Counted from the stretch's first letter, positions 1 through 7,373 are shown. The stretch: 18,448 bases of DNA from an uncultured Oscillospiraceae bacterium (GCA_900555435.1 USLH01000027.1:1-18448); one strand, 5' to 3'. The notes: a model not told the origin generated them from the letters alone. Made by a program: numbers and translations.

Positions 1-945
1 GAAGGGGTCTCCGGATGGACGCCGAGTGGAGTTCTTAAAAAGATCCGGGAGGCTGTAAAGCAGCAAATCAAAGCACCCGGAAAAACCTTCCTGACCGTCT
101 GCGGGATTCTGCTGTTGGCGGCTTTGTTGGAGGCGTTCCGGGAGGGGATGGAGGAACAGGGAACGGCGGCAGCATTCGGAGCGGCGGTGTCCCTTTCCGT
201 GTCGGCGGCAATTTTATCCGGTGTGACCGGGACGCTGCAGAGAAGCAAAGAGGCCATCGAGGGGCTTTCCCGGTTTGTTTTAGGGTTCATCCCGGTCTTT
301 TCCGGGATCGCTGCGGCGGCAGGACGGCCGTCTTCTGCGGCGGTGTACCAATCCGTGACCTTCGGGGCGGCCCAGATCTTTTCAAAGATCGCAGCGGATG
401 CGGTTTTGCCATTGATGGGAATTTTTCTGGCGGTCTGCACCATGGGCTCCGTTTCCGATTCCGCCGACGTGGAGGGGGTCGCCCAAAGCATCAAAAGGGC
501 AGCCAACTGGCTGCTTGCTCTCTGCCTGACGGTATTCGTGGGGCTTTTGTCGGTGCAGACCATGGCATCCGGGGCGGCGGATACGGTGGCGAACCGGACG
601 GTGCGGTTCGTCATCAGCTCGGCGGTGCCGGTGGTGGGGAGCGCCCTCAGCGAAGCGTACAGCTCCTTATTTGGCTGCCTCGGGGTGGTCAAAAGCACGG
701 CGGGGGTCTTCGGGATCGTAGTCATGGCGGGAAGCCTGCTTCCGCCGGTCCTGGAGCTTTCTCTGATGATGCTTTCACTGGATCTGGCGGCGGGCGTTGG
801 GGAGCTGTTGGGGGAGAAGCGGCCGGTAGGGATGCTGCGGGCGATCTCTTCGGCCATGGGAGTGATGCTGGGGCTGATCCTCTGTTACGGGATGATGATC
901 TTGGTTTCGGTGGCGGTGCTGCTTTTGCTGGGCACGCCGGGATGA
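1..945 (+). CDS. spoIIIAE: Stage III sporulation protein AE, 5' end cut by window
   Basis: The frame is open from base 1 to a TGA at 943-945, giving about 314 residues. The B. subtilis protein is about 400 residues, so the N-terminal part with the signal sequence lies outside the window. The visible part is a polytopic membrane protein with several Ala/Gly/Val-rich hydrophobic stretches, for example around codons 33-43, 60-80, 125-145, 235-250 and 285-310. SpoIIIAE is a mother-cell membrane component of the SpoIIIA-SpoIIQ channel that links mother cell and forespore and supports late sigma-G activity. Identity rests on the family-like membrane pattern and on the directly following AF, AG and AH genes. 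A TTG at 115 could be mistaken for a start, but coding sequence clearly continues upstream. The operon promoter, sigma-E type in known cases, is not in the window. Confidence 0.93.
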   Translation, partial: EGVSGWTPSGVLKKIREAVKQQIKAPGKTFLTVCGILLLAALLEAFREGMEEQGTAAAFGAAVSLSVSAAILSGVTGTLQRSKEAIEGLSRFVLGFIPVFSGIAAAAGRPSSAAVYQSVTFGAAQIFSKIAADAVLPLMGIFLAVCTMGSVSDSADVEGVAQSIKRAANWLLALCLTVFVGLLSVQTMASGAADTVANRTVRFVISSAVPVVGSALSEAYSSLFGCLGVVKSTAGVFGIVVMAGSLLPPVLELSLMMLSLDLAAGVGELLGEKRPVGMLRAISSAMGVMLGLILCYGMMILVSVAVLLLLGTPG

Positions 946-958
946 GGGGGAGAAGAAA

Positions 959-1444
959 ATGGAAACGATCCGGAACACGGCGGCGGCCTTCTGCGGGGCG
1001 GTCGCAGTTGCGGCAGTCTTTTCCATGCTGATCCCCAAGGCGAAAAACGACCGGTTTGTGAAGCTCATTTTGCGGGTCTTCTTTCTTTTATGCCTGGCAG
1101 CACCCTTGGTAGGGGAATGGGGAGAGAGAAAGCTCTCGGAGGAACCTGCCCGGCTGGTGGCGGAAGGGAGGCAGGCTGATCTGGAAACGCTTTTGAAAAG
1201 GCAGCTGGAGGAGGCATTTGCGGAGAATCTCAAGCGGGAAGCAGCCGGGATTCTCAGCCGCCACAAGGTAATGCCGGAGAAAATTACGGTAGGCGTTCAT
1301 ACAGATGAAGAACTGCGCATAGAGATTACTACCGTTGAAATCCGGTTAAAGGAGGAGGGCGGAGAGCTGGGCGAAGCGCTTTCCGAGATAAAAAGCGCGT
1401 TCGGAGTGTCGGCTTCCGTGATCTATGAGTGGGATAAGGAATGA
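959..1444 (+). CDS. spoIIIAF: Stage III sporulation protein AF
   Basis: A 161-residue protein preceded by a purine-rich ribosome site (GGGGGAG, 946-952). Two hydrophobic segments at about residues 5-22 and 34-50 are followed by a charged soluble C-terminal domain. That is the usual SpoIIIAF layout, although the protein is shorter than the roughly 200 residues of B. subtilis. It lies 13 bp after spoIIIAE and 9 bp before spoIIIAG, so all are probably translated from one mRNA. Known role: a mother-cell subunit of the SpoIIIA complex needed for the channel to the forespore. The assignment leans on operon position as much as on sequence, because AF is poorly conserved. Confidence 0.9.
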   Translation: METIRNTAAAFCGAVAVAAVFSMLIPKAKNDRFVKLILRVFFLLCLAAPLVGEWGERKLSEEPARLVAEGRQADLETLLKRQLEEAFAENLKREAAGILSRHKVMPEKITVGVHTDEELRIEITTVEIRLKEEGGELGEALSEIKSAFGVSASVIYEWDKE

Positions 1445-1453
1445 GGGAGAAGT

Positions 1454-2002
1454 ATGGAAGAGAAAAAGAACCGGTTGGGAGCGCTTTTAAAGAGTTTGGG
1501 AAGCGGCGAACGACGGGTGAAGCTCATCGTTATCGTGGGATTCTTAGGGATTTTCCTTCTATTTCTCTCACAGTTTACGGGGAAGAAGGAGGAGACGAAG
1601 ACAGAACCCGTTGGGGATGCCGCCGCTTATACGGAGGCGCTGCAGAAGGAGCTGACCGCCCTCATCGGGCAGATCGAGGGGGCGGGGAAGACCACCGTTC
1701 TGGTGACACTGCAGAACGATTGGGAGACCCTTTACGTCAGCGGGGAAAAGACCGACTCTGCAAAGGAATCCTCCGGGGAGACAGTTTCCGAGCGGCTGGC
1801 GAAGGAGGAGAGCTATGTTTTGGTAGACGGGACAAACGGACGGAGCGGGCTGGTACGGACCCGGATGGAACCGGTGGTCAAGGGGGTGGTGGTAGTCTGT
1901 GAAGGGGGCGACGATCCGCCGACCGTCCTGCGGATCTTAGAAGCGGTGACCACGGCACTGGCTATCAGTTCCGCACGGGTTTGTATCACAAAATGTGCAT
2001 AG
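1454..2002 (+). CDS. spoIIIAG: Stage III sporulation protein AG
   Basis: A 182-residue protein with a short basic cytoplasmic N-terminus, one transmembrane segment at about residues 22-42 and a soluble domain that would face the intermembrane space. In B. subtilis SpoIIIAG forms a large ring related to the EscJ/PrgK ring-building domains of secretion systems. Here the soluble part starts with a helix (EALQKELTALIGQIEG) followed by an alternating beta pattern (KTTVLVTL), as in AG homologues. It is shorter than the 229 residues of B. subtilis. The start follows AGGGAG (1444-1449) at short spacing. A second, overlapping reading frame at 1441-1902 is a shadow. Confidence 0.93.
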   Translation: MEEKKNRLGALLKSLGSGERRVKLIVIVGFLGIFLLFLSQFTGKKEETKTEPVGDAAAYTEALQKELTALIGQIEGAGKTTVLVTLQNDWETLYVSGEKTDSAKESSGETVSERLAKEESYVLVDGTNGRSGLVRTRMEPVVKGVVVVCEGGDDPPTVLRILEAVTTALAISSARVCITKCA

Positions 2003-2014
2003 GAGGAAAACCAT

Positions 2015-2554
2015 ATGAAGCTCAACCTAATCCTTGGGAAAAAACAGATCGTTTTAGCGTCGCTGGTGCTGATCTTAGGCGCCGCCATCTATCTGAACTA
2101 CAGCTTTTCAAAAGAGAGCTCGCCTTACGACATCACCGCCGGGACATCCGCATCGGAGTCGGATATCGGAGCTTACGGTGAAGCGCAGCTCACCGACGCA
2201 AAGGCGGACGAAACCTTTACGGAGGCAAGGCTGGAGCGGAAAAAGGCCAGGGACGAGGCGGTGGAAACGCTGGCGACGACTTTAAAGGACACAGAGCTTA
2301 CCGATGAGGAAAAGGAGCTGGCGACCGCAAAGGCGCTGGAGGTTTCCCGGCAGATGGAAAACGAGGTGAACATCGAAACGCTGGTAAAAGCCAAGGGCTT
2401 CGCCGACTGCCTTGCCATGGTGGACGGAGACAGCGTTCGGGTCATGGTGAAGACCGAGGGGCTGGATGCCGAGCAGGCAGCCCAGATCAAGAACATTATT
2501 CTGGAGGAAACGGGAGTCCTGGCGGAGAACATCTCTGTAGGCGAGGTCCCGTAA
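2015..2554 (+). CDS. spoIIIAH: Stage III sporulation protein AH
   Basis: A 179-residue protein with a perfect AGGAGG site (2001-2006) that overlaps the spoIIIAG stop codon. One transmembrane helix spans about residues 8-27. A charged, probably coiled linker (about residues 55-115) follows, then a C-terminal ring-building domain (about 120-179) with the typical text VKAKGFADCLAMVDGDSVRV. In known systems AH binds forespore SpoIIQ across the septal space to form the channel. It is the last gene of the operon, and the terminator stem begins inside its stop codon. Identification is strong because the C-terminal domain is well conserved. Confidence 0.95.
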   Translation: MKLNLILGKKQIVLASLVLILGAAIYLNYSFSKESSPYDITAGTSASESDIGAYGEAQLTDAKADETFTEARLERKKARDEAVETLATTLKDTELTDEEKELATAKALEVSRQMENEVNIETLVKAKGFADCLAMVDGDSVRVMVKTEGLDAEQAAQIKNIILEETGVLAENISVGEVP

Positions 2555-2605
2555 AAGAACGCCTTCGTCTGTTCCCGGATACCGGGCAGACGGAGGCGTT
2601 CTTTT
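2553..2605 (+). terminator. Rho-independent terminator of the spoIIIA operon
   Basis: A 19-bp stem pairs 2553-2571 with 2587-2605; it is perfect apart from one G-U pair. Inside it a second 5-bp stem (CCCGG 2574-2578 with CCGGG 2582-2586) closes a 3-base loop. The arm ends in TTTT, and the left arm starts with AAAA, so a weaker effect in the other direction is possible. The stem begins within the spoIIIAH TAA, so translation and hairpin are directly adjacent. Confidence 0.93.
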
Positions 2606-2621
2606 CAAAGAGGGAGAAAGT

Positions 2622-2645
2622 TTGTATATTCAGTCTTGTATATTC
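2622..2645 (+). repeat. Two tandem copies of TTGTATATTC upstream of the Asp23 promoter
   Basis: The 10-mer TTGTATATTC occurs at 2622-2631 and exactly again at 2636-2645, a 14-bp period. The pair lies about 40 bp upstream of the proposed -35 element, in an AT-rich stretch that contrasts with the G+C-rich surroundings. It could be a binding site or an UP-type element. It could also be chance in AT-rich DNA, since only two copies exist. Confidence 0.4.
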
Positions 2646-2686
2646 GCAGCTTTTTTGAAAAATATGCATTTTCCGGCGAAAAACAG

Positions 2687-2714
2687 TTGTTTATTTCTGA
2701 AATTGTGCTATAAT
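2687..2714 (+). promoter_or_regulatory. Sigma-A type promoter for the asp23-nusB gene run
   Basis: TTGTTT (2687-2692) is followed by a 16-bp spacer and a consensus TATAAT (2709-2714), with TG at 2706-2707 forming an extended -10. Transcription would start near 2721 and give a leader of about 140 nt before the ATG at 2860. It lies between the spoIIIA terminator and the next gene, so it separates vegetative genes from the sporulation operon. This is the clearest promoter in the window. Confidence 0.8.
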
Positions 2715-2730
2715 AAACTTACTAGTATCA

Positions 2731-2775
2731 ACTTGGGGCGGGGGTGTTTTTATTCTTTTGACCCATTGCCCCAGT
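2731..2775 (+). other. 5' leader hairpin upstream of the Asp23-family gene
   Basis: ACTTGGGGC (2731-2739) pairs with GCCCCAGT (2768-2775) with one bulged T. Further in, GGGT (2742-2745) can pair with ACCC (2761-2764), leaving a U-rich loop at 2746-2760. The element would form about 10 nt after the predicted transcription start. It has no trailing T-run, so it is not a standard terminator. It does not resemble a riboswitch class I can name. Its function is unknown. Confidence 0.45.
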
Positions 2776-2798
2776 GGATATTTTAAAAGATCCGTATA

Positions 2799-2815
2799 GC
2801 CGGAAGTTTTCCGGC
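2799..2815 (+). other. Small perfect hairpin in the same leader
   Basis: GCCGGAA and TTCCGGC form a 7-bp perfect stem around a 3-base loop. It lies about 45 nt before the start codon and has no poly-T tail. Together with the larger hairpin upstream it makes the leader unusually structured for a short housekeeping-gene leader. The remainder of the 2555-2859 gap holds the terminator, the repeat pair, the promoter and the ribosome binding site; I see no small gene in it. Confidence 0.4.
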
Positions 2816-2859
2816 GCTGCATAGAAGATCCCATTGCCAAACAGAAAGGACAGGAGAGT

Positions 2860-3216
2860 ATGGAACAGAAAAATACAGCTGCTACCGGCAGCATCAAGAT
2901 TTCCGAAGAAGTGGTCGGGACCATTGTGGAAACGGTCTTAAACGAGATCGAGGGCGTGCATTCCCTCACGAATCGTCCGGTGGAGCCGTCGGACGTTTTA
3001 TTGCGGGCGGCACTTTTAAAGCCCATTTCCATCAGCCTGAATGCGGACGTGGCCACCATTGATGTGGCAGTGAACCTCTGCTTCGGATACCGGGTCAAGA
3101 CCGTATCGGAGCAGATCCAGCAGCGGGTCAAGGACGCCGTGCAGGATATGACCGGGATCACCGTCAGCCGAGTCAACGTGTATGTAGCCGGCATCAAGGC
3201 CAAGGAAACGGCCTGA
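2860..3216 (+). CDS. Asp23/Gls24 family envelope stress response protein (YqhY-like)
   Basis: A 118-residue protein covering one Asp23 (DUF322) domain. The N-terminal text GSIKISEEVVGTIVETVLNE and the C-terminal VSEQIQQRVKDAVQDMTG, followed by VSRVNVYVAGI, are typical of the family. No membrane segment is visible. In B. subtilis the relative YqhY is also encoded just before nusB, next to accBC, and has been linked to the control of fatty acid synthesis. Here accB and accC are absent. The likely ribosome site is GAAAGGA (2844-2850), since the nearer AGGAGAG (2852-2858) almost touches the ATG. It is the first gene after the promoter at 2687-2714 and sits 47 bp before nusB. Confidence 0.9.
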   Translation: MEQKNTAATGSIKISEEVVGTIVETVLNEIEGVHSLTNRPVEPSDVLLRAALLKPISISLNADVATIDVAVNLCFGYRVKTVSEQIQQRVKDAVQDMTGITVSRVNVYVAGIKAKETA

Positions 3217-3263
3217 CTGCTTCGATCAATGGATTTTGAAAATTTGCTCTTTGGGAGGAAGCT

Positions 3264-3671
3264 ATGAAAACAATCACCCGTCACCAGATGCGCGAGAATG
3301 CGTTCCTGCTGGTTTTTGAAAAGAACTTTTCCGACGATTCCGTGGAGGAAATTCTGGACACCGCCCGGGAATGCGACGCCATCGAAGTGACCGATCAGGT
3401 GGAGGAGATGTTCCGGGGCGTCGTCGGGCATCTGGACGCCATTGACGCTGCCATTGCGCCGCTTTTGAAGAAATGGACAAAGGACCGGATCTCCAAGGTG
3501 AGCCTTGCCATCCTCCGGCTGGGGGTCTATGAGATCTTATTTGTGGACGATGTGCCCGACGACATCGTCGTCAGCGAGTGTGTGAAGCTGGCGACCACTT
3601 TTGCGTATGAGGACGACGTGGCTTTTATAAACGGCGTCCTGGGTGCGCTGGTCCGCAGCAAGGAAAACTGA
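3264..3671 (+). CDS. nusB: Transcription antitermination factor NusB
   Basis: A 135-residue all-helical protein of the usual NusB length. The N-terminus (TRHQMRENAFLLVFE) matches the RNA-binding start of the family. The C-terminal half carries the signature LAILRLGVYEILF, followed by VSECVKLATTFA and FINGVLGAL. NusB with NusE (S10) binds boxA RNA and supports antitermination, mainly of rRNA operons. The start follows GGGAGGA (3253-3259) with good spacing. The next ATG comes one base after its stop, so coupling to the following gene is likely. Confidence 0.96.
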   Translation: MKTITRHQMRENAFLLVFEKNFSDDSVEEILDTARECDAIEVTDQVEEMFRGVVGHLDAIDAAIAPLLKKWTKDRISKVSLAILRLGVYEILFVDDVPDDIVVSECVKLATTFAYEDDVAFINGVLGALVRSKEN

Positions 3672-3672
3672 C

Positions 3673-4620
3673 ATGCTGACCTTCGGCATCGATACCAGCA
3701 ATTATACCACTTCCGCCGCAGTCTATGACAGCACGGCGGGGATGGTCGTGATGGAGAAGCGGCTTCTTCCCACCTCTCAGGGAGCGCTGGGGCTTCGGCA
3801 GAGCGATGCAGTCTTCGCTCATGTAAAGCAATTGGGGGAGATCACGGAAGCGCTGTTTGCAAGAGAAGACCTGCCGGCAGGAGAGATCATTGCTGCCGGC
3901 GTTTCGGCGTTCCCGAGACGGGAAGAAGGGTCTTATATGCCCTGCTTCCTGGTGGGGGAAACGGCGATGCGGGTGTATGCTTCGGCAAATCGCGTCCCGC
4001 TCCACCGGTTTTCTCATCAGGAGGGGCACGTTGCGGCGGCACTTTACAGCGCAAAGAAGCTGGAGCTTTTAGAAAAGCACTTTCTTGCCTTCCATCTATC
4101 CGGCGGGACTACGGATGCGTTGCTGGTGACCCCTTCCGGGAAAGGGTTCCCGGAGATCCGGCAGGTAGGCGGTTCCCTGGATCTGAAGGCCGGACAGGCC
4201 GTGGATCGGGTGGGGCTGATGCTGGGACTCACGTTCCCCTGCGGGCCGCAGCTGACGGAGCTGGCGCTTGCGTGGAAAGAGCCGGTGAAGGGGAAAGCCA
4301 CCCTGAAAGGGACAAACTGCTGTCTTTCCGGGATCGAGAACCAGTGCCGGAAGCTCTTGGAGGAAGGACATCCCAAAGAGGAGATCGCAAAGGTGTGCCT
4401 TGTGTCCATCCAGGCGGCGCTGGAGGGGATGACGAAGGCGCTTCAGAAGGAATACGGGAAACTGCCCCTTTTATACGCCGGGGGCGTCATGGCGAGCAGG
4501 CTGATCCGCCGGGAGATGGAAGACCGCTTCGGCGGGATCTTCGCAGAACCGGCGTTTTCTTCGGATAACGCCGCCGGGACGGCTATCCTTGCGGCTCTGG
4601 CGGAGGAGGCGTCCCGATGA
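3673..4620 (+). CDS. Kae1/TsaD-like domain protein (peptidase M22 family paralogue)
   Basis: 315 residues from the ATG at 3673; an upstream in-frame start would sit inside nusB. The ASKHA-fold pattern of TsaD is clear. It has the metal-binding HQEGH (115-119) and the phosphate loop SGGTT (143-147). It also has DLKAGQAVDRVGLMLGL followed by CGP, AGGVMASRLIR, and the last metal ligand Asp298 in SSDNAAGTA. TsaD makes the t6A37 tRNA modification. Two parts differ from true TsaD: the N-terminal TSCDET reads TSNYTT (8-13), and the GPGL segment is replaced by PRREEGSYMP. It is therefore probably a paralogue rather than the t6A enzyme; such proteins occur near nusB/xseA in Clostridia and have no settled function. 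Its stop overlaps the xseA ATG. Confidence 0.85.
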   Translation: MLTFGIDTSNYTTSAAVYDSTAGMVVMEKRLLPTSQGALGLRQSDAVFAHVKQLGEITEALFAREDLPAGEIIAAGVSAFPRREEGSYMPCFLVGETAMRVYASANRVPLHRFSHQEGHVAAALYSAKKLELLEKHFLAFHLSGGTTDALLVTPSGKGFPEIRQVGGSLDLKAGQAVDRVGLMLGLTFPCGPQLTELALAWKEPVKGKATLKGTNCCLSGIENQCRKLLEEGHPKEEIAKVCLVSIQAALEGMTKALQKEYGKLPLLYAGGVMASRLIRREMEDRFGGIFAEPAFSSDNAAGTAILAALAEEASR

Positions 4621-5849
4621 ATCAGGTGTATACCGTTTCCCAGATCAACGGATATTTAAAACAGAAGCTGGACGAAGATTTAAACCTCAAAAGCGTTTTC
4701 GTGCAGGGGGAGATCTCCAACTTCATCCACCATATGAAAAGCGGGCACTATTATTTCACCCTGAAGGATGGGAGATCTGCCATCAAGTGCGTGATGTTTC
4801 AGTGGAACACCCGGCATTTGCGGTTCCTTCCCGGGAACGGGATGCGGGTCATCGTCTTCGGAAGTGTACAGCTTTACGACCGGGACGGGGTGTGCCAGAT
4901 CTACTGCAGCGACCTGCAGCCCGACGGAGTGGGGGCGCTTTATCTGGCGCTGGAGCAGTTAAAAGAACGGCTCTCCGCCGAAGGGCTTTTTGATCCGTCC
5001 CGGAAGCGGCCCCTGCCGCAGCTCCCCGGACGGATCGGGGTGGTCACCTCCAAAAACGGGGCGGCTCTGCAGGACATCCGCAACATTCTGAGCCGCCGGT
5101 ATCCCATTGGAGAGCTGGTGGTGATCCCTGCCCTGGTGCAGGGGGAAGGCGCGCCGGAGTCCATCTGCGAAGGGATTCGGAGGGCGCAGGACGCCGGTCT
5201 TGACCTGCTGATCGTAGGGCGGGGCGGCGGCTCGCTGGAGGATCTCTGGGCGTTCAACGATGAACGGGTGGTCCGGGCGATCGCAGGCTCCGAAGTCCCG
5301 GTGATCTCAGCGGTGGGCCATGAGGTGGATTACACTTTATCGGATCTGGCGGCAGATCTGCGGGCGCCGACGCCTTCTGCTGCGGCGGAGCTGGCGGCGC
5401 CGGATCAGACACAGCTGGCGGCTCTGGTAAAAGGAGTGCGGCAGCGGCTTTCGATGGGGATGGAAACGTCATTTGGGGCGTGCCGGACAAGTTTGGAGCA
5501 GCAGGTGCTGCGCCTGCGGCGGTGTTCCCCGGAAAAGCTGCTGGAAACATCTCAGCTGCGGCTTTCAGGATTAAGAAGCCGTCTGTCAAAACAGGGAGCG
5601 GCTCTGACGGAAAAGCCGGAAGGGGAGCTGCGGCGGCTGGAAACGGCGCTGGAAGCGCTGAGTCCTTTGAAGGTTTTAAGTCGGGGATATTCCATCCTAT
5701 TTGCCGGCGGAAAGGCTGTCACCTCCGTAAAAGAGCTGGCGGAAGGGGAAAAAGTCATTCTCCGGCTGGCGGACGGCCAGGCGGAAGCGCAGATTACGGC
5801 GGTTCCTGCGCCGGAAGGGAGCAAACATGAGCAGTGCAATGACCTTTGA
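4617..5849 (+). CDS. xseA: Exodeoxyribonuclease VII large subunit
   Basis: A 410-residue protein. The N-terminal OB-fold (about 1-97, VYTVSQINGYLKQKL, FVQGEISNF, SGHYYFTLKD) binds single-stranded DNA. The catalytic domain (about 115-320) contains VVTSKNGAALQDI, VGRGGGSLEDLWAFNDE and VISAVGHEVDYTLSDLAADL, with conserved RAPTPSAAAE. A long helical part and a C-terminal beta segment (SRGYSILF) complete the usual plan. With XseB it degrades single-stranded DNA from both ends. It starts by ATGA overlap with the preceding gene and overlaps xseB by 23 bp, which favours coupled translation of the two subunits. Confidence 0.97.
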   Translation: MNQVYTVSQINGYLKQKLDEDLNLKSVFVQGEISNFIHHMKSGHYYFTLKDGRSAIKCVMFQWNTRHLRFLPGNGMRVIVFGSVQLYDRDGVCQIYCSDLQPDGVGALYLALEQLKERLSAEGLFDPSRKRPLPQLPGRIGVVTSKNGAALQDIRNILSRRYPIGELVVIPALVQGEGAPESICEGIRRAQDAGLDLLIVGRGGGSLEDLWAFNDERVVRAIAGSEVPVISAVGHEVDYTLSDLAADLRAPTPSAAAELAAPDQTQLAALVKGVRQRLSMGMETSFGACRTSLEQQVLRLRRCSPEKLLETSQLRLSGLRSRLSKQGAALTEKPEGELRRLETALEALSPLKVLSRGYSILFAGGKAVTSVKELAEGEKVILRLADGQAEAQITAVPAPEGSKHEQCNDL

Positions 5850-6051
5850 AAAGGCTTTGGAAAAATTAAACGGGCTGGTGGAAAAGCTGGAAGGGGGAAA
5901 CCTTCCGCTGGAAAGATCCTTAAAGCTCTATGAAGAAGGCGTGTCCTTGGCAGCTTTTTGCGAAAAAGAGCTGACCGGGGCGAAGTTAAAGATCACCGAG
6001 CTGCAGGCGGAACCGGCTGCGGACGAGGAGGAAGATCCCGATGATGAATGA
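5827..6051 (+). CDS. xseB: Exodeoxyribonuclease VII small subunit
   Basis: A 74-residue helical-hairpin protein with the family signature FEKALEKLNGLVEKLEGGNLPLE and then SLKLYEEG. Several copies coat the XseA helices in the known enzyme. The start at 5827 follows GGAAGGGAG with good spacing; an internal ATG at 5839 has a poorer site. The C-terminus is an acidic tail (DEEEDPDDE). It overlaps xseA by 23 bp and ispA by 11 bp. Confidence 0.95.
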   Translation: MSSAMTFEKALEKLNGLVEKLEGGNLPLERSLKLYEEGVSLAAFCEKELTGAKLKITELQAEPAADEEEDPDDE

Positions 6052-6901
6052 ATGGCTGCCCGTGATCGAACGGGAACTGAGACGATATCTGGACGTGCCG
6101 GAGATGCCGTACCGGTCGGTGGCGGAAGCGATGGCTTATAGTGCGGAAGCAGGCGGCAAGCGTCTGCGGCCGCTTCTGACGCTGGAATTCTGCCGGCTGG
6201 TGGGGGGCGACCCTAAAAAAGCCCTGCCCTTTGCCTGCAGCATCGAGATGATCCACACCTACTCCCTGATCCACGACGACTTGCCTTGCATGGACAACGA
6301 CGATTTCCGGCGGGGACGGCCCTCTTGCCACAAAAAGTTCGGAGAAGCCACGGCGCTGCTGGCCGGGGACGGGCTTCTGACGAAAGCCTTCGGCGTGGCG
6401 GCAGAAGCGGAGCTTCCCGGTGACGTCATTACGGAAGCGGTGAAGACCCTTTCGGCTTTTGCGGGGCCGGAAGGGATGGTGGCCGGGCAGATGATCGACC
6501 TGACCAACGAAAAAGTCCCGCCTACCGCTTCGGTTCTGGAACTGACCTATCGGCTGAAGACCTCGGCGCTTTTACAGGCAGCCTGTCGGATGGGCGTACT
6601 GGCTGGAGGCGGGAACGAGGCGCAGCTGGCTGCGGCCGGGGATTATGCGTATAAGCTGGGAATGGCGTTCCAGATCGTGGACGACATTTTAGATGTGACT
6701 GGCGATGCCGCCGTTTTAGGAAAACCCGTGGGCAGCGACGCCGCCAACGGGAAGGTGACGTTCGTGACGCTTCTGGGGCTGGAAGGCGCCAGAGAGATGG
6801 CGGCGGAGTATAGCCGCAGCGCCCTGACGGCTCTTGCGGCGTTTCCGGGCAGCGAAGAGCTGTATGCGCTGACTGAACAGCTGCTTTCCCGGAGAAGTTG
6901 A
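6041..6901 (+). CDS. ispA: Polyprenyl synthetase, probably farnesyl diphosphate synthase
   Basis: A 286-residue trans-prenyltransferase. GGKRLRP (38-44) binds isopentenyl diphosphate. The first Asp-rich motif is DDLPCMD (79-85) and the second is DDILD (214-218); both bind Mg2+ and diphosphate. The two-residue insertion in the first motif and a Tyr five positions before it fit the bacterial type II farnesyl diphosphate synthase, so a C15 product is most likely. Geranylgeranyl synthase activity cannot be excluded by eye. The ribosome site lies in the GA-rich end of xseB, which it overlaps by 11 bp. The dxs gene, which supplies the pathway, follows after one intervening gene. Confidence 0.93.
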   Translation: MMNEWLPVIERELRRYLDVPEMPYRSVAEAMAYSAEAGGKRLRPLLTLEFCRLVGGDPKKALPFACSIEMIHTYSLIHDDLPCMDNDDFRRGRPSCHKKFGEATALLAGDGLLTKAFGVAAEAELPGDVITEAVKTLSAFAGPEGMVAGQMIDLTNEKVPPTASVLELTYRLKTSALLQAACRMGVLAGGGNEAQLAAAGDYAYKLGMAFQIVDDILDVTGDAAVLGKPVGSDAANGKVTFVTLLGLEGAREMAAEYSRSALTALAAFPGSEELYALTEQLLSRRS

Positions 6902-6931
6902 TCGCCCGCTGGGCAGAAAGGCGTATGGGGA

Positions 6932-7372
6932 ATGGATGAATTTCTGAAACTGTTTGATAATACGATCCTTTGGACGGCGGTTCTGTGCTGGGTGGTCGCT
7001 CAGGCGCTGAAGGTGCTGTTTTACGTCATCAAGAACCGCAAGTTCAGCTTTGAGCGGGTGGTGGGCGCCGGCGGGATGCCCAGCTCCCACAGCTCTACGG
7101 TCTGCGGGCTGACGGCAGTGGTGGGACGGGTCTGCGGGCTCGACTCACCGCTGTTTGCCATTGCGTTTACGCTGGCGTGTGTGGTCATGTACGATGCCAC
7201 CGGCATCCGCCGGGCAGCCGGAGAGCAGGCGAAGGTGCTGAACCAGTTAATGGAAGGACAGCACACCGACCCTCAGAAGGCTCTGAAGGAATTTTTGGGG
7301 CACACGCCGCTGGAGGTAGTGGCGGGTGCGGTTTTGGGGCTTGTCATCGCTTTCCTGATGCCGGTGCATTGA
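6932..7372 (+). CDS. Divergent PAP2 family membrane protein (YuiD-like, DUF212)
   Basis: A 146-residue membrane protein with about three to four hydrophobic segments (about 10-33, 55-75, 78-92, 127-143). The key motif is GAGGMPSSHSS (about 46-56), the PAP2-like phosphatase signature of the divergent family. VMYDATGIRRAAGEQA (about 88-104) is also typical of it. The biochemical role of this family is not established. It sits between ispA and dxs, which suggests a lipid- or isoprenoid-phosphate substrate, but this is inference from position. The ribosome site is weak (AAAGG, 6917-6921). Only one base separates its stop from the dxs ATG. Confidence 0.88.
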   Translation: MDEFLKLFDNTILWTAVLCWVVAQALKVLFYVIKNRKFSFERVVGAGGMPSSHSSTVCGLTAVVGRVCGLDSPLFAIAFTLACVVMYDATGIRRAAGEQAKVLNQLMEGQHTDPQKALKEFLGHTPLEVVAGAVLGLVIAFLMPVH

Positions 7373-7373
7373 G

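Noticed and set aside
2691..3431. A 246-codon minus-strand open frame across the Asp23 gene and the promoter
   Set aside because: It covers a strong plus-strand promoter, a leader and two conserved genes, and has no recognisable domain.
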